Of a stretch of 64,000 nucleotides of DNA, positions 26,618 to 36,305 are shown piece by piece. The notes under the pieces are model-generated. The model made no database searches. It had not been told where the DNA came from and worked only from the letters and a program-made list of their open reading frames with translations. Location of the stretch: contig CATOTS010000024.1 of the NCBI GenBank assembly GCA_951813625.1, positions 1-64,000 on the forward strand, written 5' to 3'. The stretch comes from an uncultured Caldilineaceae bacterium (lineage in GTDB: Bacteria > Chloroflexota > Anaerolineae > Caldilineales > Caldilineaceae). Each line of letters starts with the position of its first letter. Position 1 is the stretch's first letter. A program made the translations under genes and the position numbers.

Positions 26618-27327
26618 CTTCCCCCCACCTGCGCTACCTGGATTTCCACCTGTTCCCCATATTTGCTCGCGAACTCGTCCAGAATTGTTTCCGCATCCTC
26701 AGGATTGGCCCCAATTGTCGTTGCCCCCGCCCTGATCATTGCCATGCAAGTGTAAAGGTCCGTGATGTCTCCCGCAGCCTTAATGCCGACGTCCACATTC
26801 TCCCGGATCAGCTGCACGTCAACCAGGCGGGCGCAGTACGTGCCATACCCGGTCGATGTCTTGACATAGCTGGCGCCTGCCTCCTTGACGATCTGCGCAG
26901 CCTTTACGATCTCGGCCTTGGTCAGAAAGCATGTCTCGATGATCACCTTTGTCGTCGATTCGCCCACGGCCTCGACCACGCCGCCAATGTCATCCTCCAC
27001 ATAGGAATACTCGCCCGACTTGAAGCGCTGCACGTTCATCACCATGTCGAACTCCACCGCCCCTTCCTCTAGCGCCTGCCTGGCCTCCAGGACCTTCATC
27101 TCCGGGCTCGTCGCGCCAAAGGGAAAAGCGATTGGAATGCCCAGCCTCGTCCGGCTGCCTGCGATCGCGCCGCCAACCAGCGACAGGTAGCTCAGGTTGG
27201 CATAGGCCACACCCAGCCCCAACTCTCTGGCGCTCCGGCACAGTTCCAGGATCTCCTCCTTGCTGGAATAAGGCTCGAGGCGCCCGCACTCCATCATCCC
27301 CGCCAGCTTCTGTCTCGTTAGCAGCAT
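26614..27327 (-). CDS. deoC: Deoxyribose-phosphate aldolase / DeoC family
   Basis: 237 residues, class I aldolase TIM barrel. The Schiff-base Lys is Lys156 (SYVKTSTGYG), with the second Lys183 (GIKAAGDI) and Asp94 (EFDMVMNV), matching the three catalytic residues of DeoC. Its usual reaction splits 2-deoxyribose-5-phosphate into glyceraldehyde-3-phosphate and acetaldehyde, but related enzymes (DERA-like, Fba/LsrF type) use other sugar phosphates. The operon context (sugar permeases, Gfo/Idh) makes a non-nucleoside substrate possible. The N-terminus is complete (MLLTRQKLAGMME). Confidence 0.88.
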   Translation of the reverse strand: MLLTRQKLAGMMECGRLEPYSSKEEILELCRSARELGLGVAYANLSYLSLVGGAIAGSRTRLGIPIAFPFGATSPEMKVLEARQALEEGAVEFDMVMNVQRFKSGEYSYVEDDIGGVVEAVGESTTKVIIETCFLTKAEIVKAAQIVKEAGASYVKTSTGYGTYCARLVDVQLIRENVDVGIKAAGDITDLYTCMAMIRAGATTIGANPEDAETILDEFASKYGEQVEIQVAQVGGR

Positions 27328-27384
27328 TGCCCAATCCGTGTCTTTTGGTCGGTCCTCGCTAAATCCTAGTCCTCGCCCCTGTCC

Positions 27385-28269
27385 CTATTCGACCATCCCA
27401 AACGTAAGGCCGCGCACCAGGTGTCGGTGCAATGTTGCCGCCAACAGAAGGACCGGCGCCGCGATGATCAGATTCATCGCAAAAAGCTCCCCCCACTCGA
27501 CGCGTACCCGCGTCACGTAGGTGACGGCCCCGATCGGCAGCGTCGCCGTGTTGCGCCCGGTAAGGATGAGCGCCAGCATATACTCATTCCACGCCACCAT
27601 CGCCACCAGCAGCGCTGTTGCCGCCAGCCCGGGCATGACAACAGGCAAGAGCACCCGCAATACAGCCTGCAAGCGGCTGCATCCGTCCACCATCGCCGAC
27701 TCTTCCAGGTGCGGCGTACGCGCGAAGTAGCCGCGCATGATCCAGATAATCATGGGTATGCTGAATGAAAGGTAGGTGAGCGAAAGCCCAACATACGTAT
27801 CATATAGCTTCAAGCGATCGATAAGTACGAAGAAGGGCAGCGCCACGACCACCGGGGGGATCATGCGCAGCGAGATTATCCAGCCCAGCAGCTGCTGCCG
27901 CCCCTTCATACGCAGGCGCGCAAGCGAGTATGCCGCCGGCACGCCCACCAGGAGCGAAACGCTGATCGAGAGGACCGTAACAACGATGCTGTTGCGTAGA
28001 TTCAGCAGACCGTTTTTCGCAATCAATACGCGCTCGAAATTGTCCGCCGTTGGCCGGAACAACCACACAGGAGGGCTGGCAATCTGGATCGGGCCCGGCT
28101 TGAACGCGGTAACGAATCCGGCCAATATAGGGATCAGAACGAACACGCAAACAACGATTACCACCAGGTAGGCGACCGCAGTGCTCCAGTGGCGGCGCAC
28201 GAGCCGTCCGAAAGGACGCCGAATTCGCATAGGTCGTTCCGCCTGCCTCACCTCGGTTCCCATTCTCAA
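27385..28269 (-). CDS. Carbohydrate ABC transporter permease, MalG type
   Basis: 294 residues with a long charged N-terminus (to about 30), then helices starting STAVAYLVVIVVCVFVLIP. The EAA-like loop is LEESAMVDGCSRLQAVLRVLLPVVMPG. It overlaps the MalF gene by 4 bp. It ends LVRGLTFGMVE, diverging from the usual AGAVKG end. The partner binding protein is not adjacent; the nearest unpaired family-1 binding protein is at 38216-39697 in the same direction. Confidence 0.92.
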   Translation of the reverse strand: MRMGTEVRQAERPMRIRRPFGRLVRRHWSTAVAYLVVIVVCVFVLIPILAGFVTAFKPGPIQIASPPVWLFRPTADNFERVLIAKNGLLNLRNSIVVTVLSISVSLLVGVPAAYSLARLRMKGRQQLLGWIISLRMIPPVVVALPFFVLIDRLKLYDTYVGLSLTYLSFSIPMIIWIMRGYFARTPHLEESAMVDGCSRLQAVLRVLLPVVMPGLAATALLVAMVAWNEYMLALILTGRNTATLPIGAVTYVTRVRVEWGELFAMNLIIAAPVLLLAATLHRHLVRGLTFGMVE

Positions 28270-29192
28270 TCAAGTTCCCTGTATAGGAATCGGAAATAGA
28301 CCGCCAGTATGACGCCGGCGCCGAGCAGCATAATCTGGCCCGCGGCCGCGCCCCTGCCCATCTGGAAGAACTTGAAGCCGACACGATAGATGTAGAGACT
28401 CATCACCTCAGTCGACAGCGCCGGGCCCCCCGCTGTCATCACGTTAACCAGGTCAAACGTGCGGAAAGCGTCGACCGTTCGCAGCACGAGGACCACCAGG
28501 ATAACCGGCATCAGCAACGGCAATGTGATCCGCCAGAACATCGCCCAAGGCCCCGCTCCATCAAGGTCAGCCGCCTCATATGGCTCGCGCGGCAGCGTTG
28601 AGACTCCCGCGTACAGGATCAGAAAAACCAGCGAGGTCCACTGCCAGATGTCTACGACGAGTACGGCCTCCATTGCCGACGTCGGACTGCCGAGCGGCGC
28701 CTGTTGCGGCAACCCAAAGAGACCCAAAAAAGGATTGAGCAGCCCGAACAATGGATTGTAGATCCAGCGCCACGTCAGGCCCACCACCGGCGGCGCAATC
28801 GCCATCGGCGCAATCAGGATTAGATGAAATATCGTGCGTCCCCAGCGGATCTTCTGCATCAGCAGCGCAAGCCCAAGACCGAAAACGAATGTCAGACTTA
28901 CGCTGACGGCAACGTAAGTCAACGTCTTGGAGATACTGTTGAGGAAGATGTCGTCCTTCAAGACAAAACTGAAGTTTTCGAGGCCGATGAACGGCGCCTC
29001 CTTCTGGCCGAGGTTCATATCCACAAACGAGAGGTAAATCCCGTAAATCATAGGATAGATAATGACGGCCAGCAGCGTGAACAGCGCCGGCGCAACCCAC
29101 AGAAAACCGGCATGCTCCCTTGCGAACCTCCGGTAACGGGCGCGCCAAGTCTGGCCCTCTCCGGCAACAGTAAGTCCCGGCTGACTTCCCAT
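28266..29192 (-). CDS. Carbohydrate ABC transporter permease, MalF type
   Basis: 308 residues. The cytoplasmic head ends near RRFAREHAGFLW, followed by six helices (FTLLAVIIYPMIYGIYLSF first). The EAA loop is YEAADLDGAGPWAMFWRITLPLLMPV. It forms a pair with the downstream MalG. It starts 10 bp after the end of the glycosidase-like gene at 29203, so transport and glycan processing genes are cotranscribed. Confidence 0.92.
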   Translation of the reverse strand: MGSQPGLTVAGEGQTWRARYRRFAREHAGFLWVAPALFTLLAVIIYPMIYGIYLSFVDMNLGQKEAPFIGLENFSFVLKDDIFLNSISKTLTYVAVSVSLTFVFGLGLALLMQKIRWGRTIFHLILIAPMAIAPPVVGLTWRWIYNPLFGLLNPFLGLFGLPQQAPLGSPTSAMEAVLVVDIWQWTSLVFLILYAGVSTLPREPYEAADLDGAGPWAMFWRITLPLLMPVILVVLVLRTVDAFRTFDLVNVMTAGGPALSTEVMSLYIYRVGFKFFQMGRGAAAGQIMLLGAGVILAVYFRFLYRELD

Positions 29193-29202
29193 GTCGGTTG
29201 CC

Positions 29203-30987
29203 TCAGCTGCTGGGTTCCGCCGTCAAACTGTACAGTTTTGCCTGAATCATCCTGAATCGGAGATAAATCTTCTTTCCAACCAAATGGGCAAGGTCGGAGT
29301 CCCCCCGCCATTTCAGCGCGGCCCTATTGTGGTCGCCCACAATCAGATCGCTCTCTTCAAAGCTGTATCCTGGCAACACTTCTCCCATCGAGTCGAGCAA
29401 CTCGGCCTGGATACGGCCGCTCATCTCAGTCTTTGCGTTGACGAAAATGTGGGGACCGTGAAGAATCAACCCCGCCGTCACAAACTCTCCATGTGCCTCT
29501 GCCGTCAGCGCAACCAGCCGTTCCCTGTCCCAAAGCGCCCAGCGTGAAAAATGCTCCACCTCCACGGTCCTCGGCCACTTGTGTGCAACGTTGCTCCCGC
29601 CGTAAACGAGACCAATCTGATCTCTTCCGAACGGTACCATTGCCGTCATCGGTATGATGAACCCCGCCCCCGGCTCAGCCGTCGGCCCCCACTCCCATGC
29701 CTCCTGCGAGATAACCGGGCGGCCCGGCGGAAAGTTGAAGATCTCCCCGTCAACGCTGACCGCTACGCTGATGTCGCTGCAATCATCACCCCCTCGGCGG
29801 TATCGGGCGACAAAGCAAAGGTGCACATCCTCGTGGGCTGGGTAAAGGCTGTGGGCATTCGTGTAGAAATCGGTCGAAATCGGGTCGCGCAGCTCGGGGA
29901 CAAGCAGCGCCCCGGGAAAGGGCCACCTCGAAAAGTCCTTGGTCACAGACTTGCCTATCGCCCGACGCTGCGCCACATGCCACAGCCTGATGTAGGTTAC
30001 GCAGGCCTCCCTTTCCATGTCGTAGTAGGCATTGTTCGACTCGGCCATGAACAACATGATAGGGTCGGGCAAAGTCCGCCAGTTCAGCCCGTCCGGCGAG
30101 ACCGCGCCGAAGAGCACCTGCCCACCGGCATCCGGAAGCAGCTCAGGCGAATCGGGCAGTTCACCGGACGCCAGCGCCTCGAATTGGGCCGCAAACGCCT
30201 CGCCCTGTGAATGGGCGACCTCCGGCGGAATGCCTGTCATAAGTGACATTGGATCGACCTGCTGGCCCGTCGCTTTGGCAAACTCCATCTGCCGTCGCGG
30301 CGACATCCGGCCCGTAAACATCACCTTATACCGTGCGCCCGCCTCGGCTGACGGGTCCACGAACACCGAACCGCCGCCGTACCCGAGCTCCGGTTCGCTC
30401 ATCGAACCGTACACAATGTTCGAAGGCCCACCGTCCACGCGAACCTGCTCCATCTGCGGCAGATGCCAGTCGACGCCATTGTCAGATTCAGCGTAACGCA
30501 GCACATTGCCCAGGTGCCCCAGGTCGAACCCCCGGCGCGACGAAGTTTCCTTCGTTGCCGCTGAAACGAATCCCTCAGGCTCTGTCGTCGGATACCATAG
30601 CCGGTACATGCCGCCGTCGTGCAGCATCGTGCCGCCTACCAGCTGCGTCTCCATCCCTTCCAGGCAGATCTGCGGTCCTTTGCGCGCCGGCTCAGTTGCA
30701 AAGGTAACCCCAAACGGCACGCGAAATTCGCGACCGACGACGTCCTCCCTGGCCAATGTGCGCTCGCCGTAGTACTCAAGCCCGGCATGAAGCGGATGGG
30801 CCTCCCCCGACCCGCTGTCTTCCCAGATGATCATTCCGGGAAACACCAGCCCCAGGTCCAGGAAAAGGAGCGGCTTCGCGTTCAGGTCATAGACAAGCTC
30901 GACGCTCTTAATGTCCTTGTAACGGCAGTAGACGTTGCGCGCACCTTGGTACACTGCTAAACTCCATTCCCTGTCCGAAGGGCACAA
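29203..30987 (-). CDS. Predicted beta-propeller glycosidase-like protein (GH32/GH43/GH130-like)
   Basis: 594 residues, no signal peptide. The middle has repeated propeller-type blades: GGMYRLWYP, LRYAESDNGVDWH, GGSVFVDPSAEAGARYKV and GAVSPDGLNWRTLPDP. The C-terminus (from about 500) looks like a jelly roll: ILHGPHIFVNAKTEMSG, LPGYSFEESDLI and KIYLRFRMIQAKLYSL. This resembles GH32-type propeller plus beta-sandwich layout, but the diagnostic catalytic acids could not be assigned by eye. It is the third of three tandem paralogues (with 30991 and 32588). Being cytoplasmic and next to permeases suggests intracellular cleavage of imported oligosaccharides. Confidence 0.65.
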   Translation of the reverse strand: MCPSDREWSLAVYQGARNVYCRYKDIKSVELVYDLNAKPLLFLDLGLVFPGMIIWEDSGSGEAHPLHAGLEYYGERTLAREDVVGREFRVPFGVTFATEPARKGPQICLEGMETQLVGGTMLHDGGMYRLWYPTTEPEGFVSAATKETSSRRGFDLGHLGNVLRYAESDNGVDWHLPQMEQVRVDGGPSNIVYGSMSEPELGYGGGSVFVDPSAEAGARYKVMFTGRMSPRRQMEFAKATGQQVDPMSLMTGIPPEVAHSQGEAFAAQFEALASGELPDSPELLPDAGGQVLFGAVSPDGLNWRTLPDPIMLFMAESNNAYYDMEREACVTYIRLWHVAQRRAIGKSVTKDFSRWPFPGALLVPELRDPISTDFYTNAHSLYPAHEDVHLCFVARYRRGGDDCSDISVAVSVDGEIFNFPPGRPVISQEAWEWGPTAEPGAGFIIPMTAMVPFGRDQIGLVYGGSNVAHKWPRTVEVEHFSRWALWDRERLVALTAEAHGEFVTAGLILHGPHIFVNAKTEMSGRIQAELLDSMGEVLPGYSFEESDLIVGDHNRAALKWRGDSDLAHLVGKKIYLRFRMIQAKLYSLTAEPSS

Positions 30988-30990
30988 CCC

Positions 30991-32505
30991 TTATACCCAC
31001 TCAAAACCGAATAATTCCGCCGACCGCAGCTTGAAATGCAATGTCACCTGCTCGCCGTCCGCGCTGCCGATGTCACTGTTGCCTCCCCAATACACAGGCG
31101 CCGACAGGCTGTCCCCCGTAAATGCAGCGCAATCGCTCACGGAACGGCCGGCGACCTCCTCCCTTTGCGAATAGAGTTCCCGTATGTGGAAGCCGCTGTC
31201 ATTCGCCTGCCCGGACCTGATGACTCCCACGCGAACCTCTCCCCCACCCCGCGTGCGAGCATTCAAACGTATCGAACGGCCCGCCGGAACCGTGGCAAAG
31301 GTGAAGAACTCCCCCTCCTCATCAGCCACCACCGCGCTCAGGCGACCCTTCTGCCACCACACCCATCCCACTCGATGCGACCCGAGTACGTTGTCCCAGC
31401 GCGGGTACTTATGCGGGAAAGGTGTCCCGTGATAGGGAACGGCGATGCGATCGCTTCCAAACGGCACCAGGTCTCGGCCCGCCGCGATAAACTCGCTGTC
31501 CCAGGCTCCGATCGCCCCTGGAGAAATCACCGCGCCGCCAGGCACTTGGAACCAGACGATACCGTCGCTTGAAGAGTACATCCGCACCTCCGATGCCTGC
31601 GTGAATCGATCGTAGAGCATCGGAAACATGAGATGATACTGCGGCGCCCCGGGATACTCCGACCTCGCGTTCAAATAAATGTCCGTCGTCGGCGGCCACG
31701 ACAACTCTGGCCACACCATCGGCTCGATTCCGCCCCAAGTACGAAAGTCCTCCGACTCCGCACGCCCGATCCACCGGCGCTCCTGCCAGTACATGCGCGT
31801 GTACAGCACGTAGCGCCTTAGCCATTCGTCCCAGTAGACCGTCGTGTCAGTGTCGCTCTGGTGGACCATCAACGGCTCGGACAGCATTTTCCAGTCGAGA
31901 CCATCGGGCGAAACAGCGGCATAAAGGCACTGCAGGTTGTGTTCGTTCAGGCGCGGCTCGTGATAACGCGGGTGCAACTCCTGATACGCCGCCCACAGAG
32001 CCGGCCTATCACTCTCCGCCGGGCGCGCGCAGAATACAACCTTGTACCGTTCCTCCGCCGGCCCGTTCGGGTCAACCAGAAAAGTCGGCCCGTCATACCC
32101 TACAAGCCCAGGGGCCTCCAACGGCGAGTCGGCCACAATCCGCCAGTCGAAACCGTCATCCGACTCCGCATAGCGCACAGTCACCGACGAGGGCTCAGTG
32201 TAGTAAAAGTCGCCTGCATCCGCGCCGGGCGGGACTTCCCAAACGACGTTCCACGAACGGTACATCCCGCCCTCGTAAATCACTCTGCCCGGCGGTGGCT
32301 GCTCCAGCGGCCCTGTCTTCGTAGCCGGCTGAGCCGCAAGCCGAATGCCGCGCGGTTGAAACCCCAGCGCAGCATGTGACTCTGTTTGCGGAAGCGGCGG
32401 ACGCACCACCGGCAGCATCTCTCCCTCCGGCGAAAACCATTCAAGATCTCCGCAACGGATGTGCCGCCAATCAGTGAAAAGTACCGTTTTCTCTGTCACT
32501 GTCAT
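30991..32505 (-). CDS. Predicted beta-propeller glycosidase-like protein
   Basis: 504 residues, paralogue of both flanking genes. It begins MTVTEKTVLFTDWRHIRCGD and carries the shared blades GGMYRSWNVVWE, RYAESDDGFDWRIV, GPTFLVDPNGPAEERYKVVF and AAVSPDGLDWKMLSEPLMV. It ends in the same type of C-terminal domain (LHFKLRSAELFGFEWV). It is shorter than its neighbours because the central loop regions are reduced. Its stop is 3 bp before the start of the gene at 30987, so the two are tightly coupled. Enzymatic activity is inferred from the fold resemblance only. Confidence 0.65.
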   Translation of the reverse strand: MTVTEKTVLFTDWRHIRCGDLEWFSPEGEMLPVVRPPLPQTESHAALGFQPRGIRLAAQPATKTGPLEQPPPGRVIYEGGMYRSWNVVWEVPPGADAGDFYYTEPSSVTVRYAESDDGFDWRIVADSPLEAPGLVGYDGPTFLVDPNGPAEERYKVVFCARPAESDRPALWAAYQELHPRYHEPRLNEHNLQCLYAAVSPDGLDWKMLSEPLMVHQSDTDTTVYWDEWLRRYVLYTRMYWQERRWIGRAESEDFRTWGGIEPMVWPELSWPPTTDIYLNARSEYPGAPQYHLMFPMLYDRFTQASEVRMYSSSDGIVWFQVPGGAVISPGAIGAWDSEFIAAGRDLVPFGSDRIAVPYHGTPFPHKYPRWDNVLGSHRVGWVWWQKGRLSAVVADEEGEFFTFATVPAGRSIRLNARTRGGGEVRVGVIRSGQANDSGFHIRELYSQREEVAGRSVSDCAAFTGDSLSAPVYWGGNSDIGSADGEQVTLHFKLRSAELFGFEWV

Positions 32506-32587
32506 CTCCTTGATGACCTCACAATCCCCTGTGGCCCCTGCCCCCCCCTGACCACTTCGTCTGCTCTTGCAGCTCTACGAGTGCATG

Positions 32588-34198
32588 CTACAGCAGTTGA
32601 AAGGAAAAAAGCTGGGTCTTGTTCATCCGAAACGCCAGCGATACCGGCTGCCCCGAAAATTGGCCAATATTGGCTGCGCCGCTCCATGTCACCCGCTTGT
32701 CCACGCTGTCGTCACAAATCGGGTCCGCCTCAGCGAAAGTGTATCCAGCCAGCGGCTGGCCCCCGGAATCGCGCAGCTCTACCAGGACCGATCCTGCCTC
32801 ACGGCACTTCAGATTCAGCGAAAGTTCGCTGCCTTCAAAAACAAGCTCTACAGTAGCGAACTCCCCAAATTCGTCTGCTTCGAGCGCAGCCAACCGCCCT
32901 TCCTTCCACGTCGCCCACCCGGGCGCGCCAAATGGTTCGCTGCCTCGTGGGAACTTGTGCGCATGGACATAGCCGACGACGGGAACTGCAATTCGCTGCC
33001 CCGGCAGAGGAACCAGTCCCTGGCTGGTGCTGATGTCCCCTCCGTTCCAACTGCCCATCTCACCCCGGCCGACCACCGGACCGTCGCTCGGCACCCATTG
33101 CCAGTTGATGCCGTCGACGCTGGACGCCATGGAGACCTCCCGGCTGTCGTCCAGACGATGGTAGATGGCCGGAAACATCAGATGCGTATTCCCGCTGCCG
33201 GGATAAATGACCTTGGCATTGGTGTAAACGTCGTCCGACGGATGACGCTCCAGCGGGGCCTGCAGTACCGTATCCGGCGTTGAAGGCCAGAAGCGATAGT
33301 CCTCCGTCTCGGCGCGTCCTACACAACGCCGGCCGTACCTCCACGTACGGAAATACCCAACGTAACGCCCCAACGACGCATCCCAGTACGCCGTGTTCAA
33401 TGTGTCGCTGAAATGGACCATGAGCGGCTCGGCCAGCCCCGTCCAGCTTATCCCGTCCGGCGAAACCGCGCCCGCCATCCAGTTCACCTGCGGCCGCCGT
33501 TCCCTGTCCAGGTGGCCGGTCGCCCCCAGCAGTCGACCCGATTGCCCCCCGTCACGCGCACACATTGGGTCCAGATCTTCTCCAAATCGCTCGGCCATCC
33601 TCGCGCGCCAGGAGGCAGAGTCCGACTCCTCGGCGGAACCCATGTAAATGAGCTTATAGCGCTCGGCGGGTGGCGCGCTCGGGTCTTTGAATACGCTGCC
33701 GCCGTGCAAACCGTTCGGACTCAATTCACGGCCGTAAACGATATTTGTATTCTCCTCTCCATGGTATGAGGCCAGGCCGAGAGCAGGTTTTCGCCAGTTG
33801 AACCCGTCATCCGATTCGGCATAGCACATCAGGTTGCCGTGCCCCTTGGGCCAGCCAACATCCAGACCCCTGAAGTGGTCCTCCGGCACGCACTCGTACC
33901 ACGCCCGGTAAACGCCCTCGTCATACAAAACGGTGTTGATGTGATACGTGTACTCCCACGGCCTGTCGCGCAGCATGTTCGGCCCAACCGTCTCCTCCGC
34001 CGGCTGCGCCCGCAAACGCACGCCAAAGGGGGCCTCGGGTCTTCCAATTGTGTTCTCCGGCGCCGGCTCCCATACACCCACACGATCTTCGTCCGCAAAC
34101 CAGCCCACGAATCCGGCCTTCACAAAACGCCAGTCGACGAAACATTGCGGCCCCACCGGCCGCATGGGTTCAAGTTGTCCTTCTACTGGAGTTCGCAT
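32588..34198 (-). CDS. Predicted beta-propeller glycosidase-like protein
   Basis: 536 residues, first of three tandem paralogues. Shared elements are GVYRAWYECVPE, MCYAESDDGFNWRKP, GGSVFKDPSAPPAERYKLIY and GAVSPDGISWTGLAEPLMV. The final domain contains LAGYTFAEADPICDDS and SLAFRMNKTQLFSFQLL, close to the end of the 29203 protein. No signal peptide. A 95-bp gap with short direct repeats (ACTAGCC, CTCTCCC) separates it from the DppC-like gene upstream in the operon. Confidence 0.65.
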   Translation of the reverse strand: MRTPVEGQLEPMRPVGPQCFVDWRFVKAGFVGWFADEDRVGVWEPAPENTIGRPEAPFGVRLRAQPAEETVGPNMLRDRPWEYTYHINTVLYDEGVYRAWYECVPEDHFRGLDVGWPKGHGNLMCYAESDDGFNWRKPALGLASYHGEENTNIVYGRELSPNGLHGGSVFKDPSAPPAERYKLIYMGSAEESDSASWRARMAERFGEDLDPMCARDGGQSGRLLGATGHLDRERRPQVNWMAGAVSPDGISWTGLAEPLMVHFSDTLNTAYWDASLGRYVGYFRTWRYGRRCVGRAETEDYRFWPSTPDTVLQAPLERHPSDDVYTNAKVIYPGSGNTHLMFPAIYHRLDDSREVSMASSVDGINWQWVPSDGPVVGRGEMGSWNGGDISTSQGLVPLPGQRIAVPVVGYVHAHKFPRGSEPFGAPGWATWKEGRLAALEADEFGEFATVELVFEGSELSLNLKCREAGSVLVELRDSGGQPLAGYTFAEADPICDDSVDKRVTWSGAANIGQFSGQPVSLAFRMNKTQLFSFQLL

Positions 34199-34293
34199 TT
34201 ATTCCCCTCACAGCAAGAAATCGGAATGCAAGAGACACAATCCACTAGCCACTAGCCACTATTCCCTCTCCCCTCTCCCCTCTACCCTGCCCT

Positions 34294-35220
34294 TCAACGT
34301 TCAATCGCCATCGGGTCCGCCGCGTCGCGCAGACCGTCACCGATGAAGTTGACCGCCAGCACAGTCACGAAAATCAACACGGCGGGAGGGATCCAGCGCC
34401 ACCACATCTCGCGCAGGACGGGAAGCTGCATCGCGTGCGTCAACATGCTCCCCCAACTTGGAGTCGGCTCCTGCACGCCCAGCCCCAGAAAACTTAGTGT
34501 AGCCTCCGTCATGATCGCGCCCACCAGCCCCAGCGTCCCGCTGACAATGATCGGGGCCAGCGTGCCCGGCAGGATATGCCGAAATACGATCCCCGGCCAG
34601 CGCACACCCACAGCCCGCGCTGCCAGCACATAGTCGGTCTCGCGCAATGAGAGAAACATCGAGCGCACAACGCGCGACATGCCCGGCCAGCCGAATATGC
34701 CCAGCACAATCATCACATTGTAGATGCTTGGCTCCAGGAAGGCGGTAACCGTGATGATCAGGATGAACGAAGGGAACAGCATCACGGCCTCGGTGAAGCG
34801 TTGCAATATCGTATCGACCGTTCCGCCAAAATAGCCCGAAATGCCGCCTATGACTATCGCGATTACAATCGTGATCCCGACGACCACGAATCCAACCGAC
34901 AACGAAATGCGCGCACCGTATACCAGGCGCGCCCACATATCGCGTCCAATGCCGTCAGTGCCCAGGACATGCTTGGCGCTTGGGGCGTTGTTGATCTCCC
35001 CGAAGTTCGGCTCGCTTGGATCGATTCCCAGCGCTGAAATCGGCGCAAATATGGCCAAAACCAGCAAAATGCTCACCACCACAATTCCCGCCACAGCCGG
35101 TCTGTGACGCCAAAACCGCCGCCGGATCCGCGCCCACGTACTTCCGCTGCGCGTCTTCCGCACACTAAGCCCCAGGTCCACCTCGGCGCTTATCGGATCG
35201 GGCACAAATGTCTGACTCAT
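34294..35220 (-). CDS. Peptide/nickel-type ABC transporter permease, DppC/OppC family
   Basis: 308 residues. The cytoplasmic N-terminus ends with RFWRHRPAVAGIVVVSILLVLA (first helix), followed by the long external loop with HVLGTDGIGRDMWARLVYGARISL, the hallmark of DppC proteins. The EAA loop is VLAARAVGVRWPGIVFRHILPGTLAP. It overlaps the DppB gene by 4 bp. No DppD/DppF ATPase genes follow; instead three glycosidase-like genes do, so an oligosaccharide substrate is as likely as a peptide. Confidence 0.93.
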   Translation of the reverse strand: MSQTFVPDPISAEVDLGLSVRKTRSGSTWARIRRRFWRHRPAVAGIVVVSILLVLAIFAPISALGIDPSEPNFGEINNAPSAKHVLGTDGIGRDMWARLVYGARISLSVGFVVVGITIVIAIVIGGISGYFGGTVDTILQRFTEAVMLFPSFILIITVTAFLEPSIYNVMIVLGIFGWPGMSRVVRSMFLSLRETDYVLAARAVGVRWPGIVFRHILPGTLAPIIVSGTLGLVGAIMTEATLSFLGLGVQEPTPSWGSMLTHAMQLPVLREMWWRWIPPAVLIFVTVLAVNFIGDGLRDAADPMAIER

Positions 35221-36206
35221 CCCTGCCTCCCCGCCGCGATTCGGATACGCGGGTCCACCCAGCCAATGGCTATGTCCGCCAGCAGACTCGCCATCAGCAC
35301 CAGCCCCCCGTTCAGAATCAGACCGCCCAATAAGACAGGATAGTTGTAGTGGAGCGCCGCGTTCAGACTGTAGCTGCCAACCCCCGGCCAGCTGAAAACA
35401 TACTCCACGATGAACGACCCGCCGATCAACTCCGGCAGCCCCAAGACCACGCCTGTAACAAGCGGCAGCGACGCATTCCGCAGCACATGACGAAACCGCA
35501 CCACCCTCTCTCGCAGACCTTTCGCTCGCGATGTTCGCACATAGTCCGAGTTTAGAACCTCAAGAATCGTGGCGCGCATCAGCCGCTGTGTCGCCGCGAT
35601 CCCAGTCAGGCTCAACACAGCCACCGGTAAAACCATGTGGTGGATCGATTGCAATATGGTGGGGTTTTCTACCCCGATCGGCTTCTCGTGCCCGACCGGA
35701 AAGATCGGCAGAGCCAGCGCAAACAGATAGAGTAGGAAGATCGCAAATACAAAGAGCGGCGTCGAAATCCAGATCAGCCCGAACGCTGTGAGCACGTGAT
35801 CCAGTGCCGAATACTGCCTGAAGGCGCTCGCCATCCCCAGCATTACGCCCACCGCAACGTAAATGACCAGCGCCGTCCCCTGCAGCTTAAGACTCATCGG
35901 CCAACGCTGCGTCAATTCGTTCAGAACCGGCGCCCCCGTGACCAGGTCTGTACCCAGGTTTTGAAAGACCACCAGCTCCTTTACCCAAATGAAGTATCTC
36001 ACGTAGGCCGGCTTGTCAAAGCCGTAGCGCGCTCTCAGCCGTTCCCGCTCTTCCGGTGAAAGCCGGATCCCGAACGCTGTGTCAGGCGGGATCAGGGCAT
36101 CCACAAACTCCCCCGGCGCCAGCTCGATCATCGTAAACGTGATCGCCGTCATCAACAGCAAGAGCGGAATGATGTAAATGAGCCGTCGGAAAATGTACCC
36201 TGTCAT
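35217..36206 (-). CDS. Peptide/nickel-type ABC transporter permease, DppB/OppB family
   Basis: 329 residues from the ATG at 36206 (MTGYIFRRLIYIIPLLLLM), which has GAAAGG upstream; an ATG at 36224 would add six residues. Features are the N-terminal helix, then LAPGEFVDALIPP, RARYGFDKPAYVRYFIW and the EAA-type loop VRTSRAKGLRERVVRFRHVLRNA. It partners DppC and the binding protein at 36306. A strong stem-loop (36231-36269) separates it from the binding-protein gene. Confidence 0.92.
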   Translation of the reverse strand: MTGYIFRRLIYIIPLLLLMTAITFTMIELAPGEFVDALIPPDTAFGIRLSPEERERLRARYGFDKPAYVRYFIWVKELVVFQNLGTDLVTGAPVLNELTQRWPMSLKLQGTALVIYVAVGVMLGMASAFRQYSALDHVLTAFGLIWISTPLFVFAIFLLYLFALALPIFPVGHEKPIGVENPTILQSIHHMVLPVAVLSLTGIAATQRLMRATILEVLNSDYVRTSRAKGLRERVVRFRHVLRNASLPLVTGVVLGLPELIGGSFIVEYVFSWPGVGSYSLNAALHYNYPVLLGGLILNGGLVLMASLLADIAIGWVDPRIRIAAGRQG

Positions 36207-36230
36207 GGTGAACCCTTTCACCAATGGCTC

Positions 36231-36269
36231 GCAGGCAGCGGTTAGCGGGGGCTGCTATCCACTGCCTGC
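36231..36269 (-). promoter_or_regulatory. Intercistronic stem-loop between Dpp-type binding protein and DppB
   Basis: In the minus-strand transcript GCAGGCAGUGG pairs with CCGCUGCCUGC (11 pairs, one G-U). After a single A-A mismatch, UAGC pairs with GCUA around a 7-nt loop. There is no T-run. It is probably a 3' stabiliser of the binding-protein message or a partial terminator. Confidence 0.6.
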
Positions 36270-36305
36270 TATCCACTTTCCACACTACCCACTTCTCTCC
36301 GCCGT

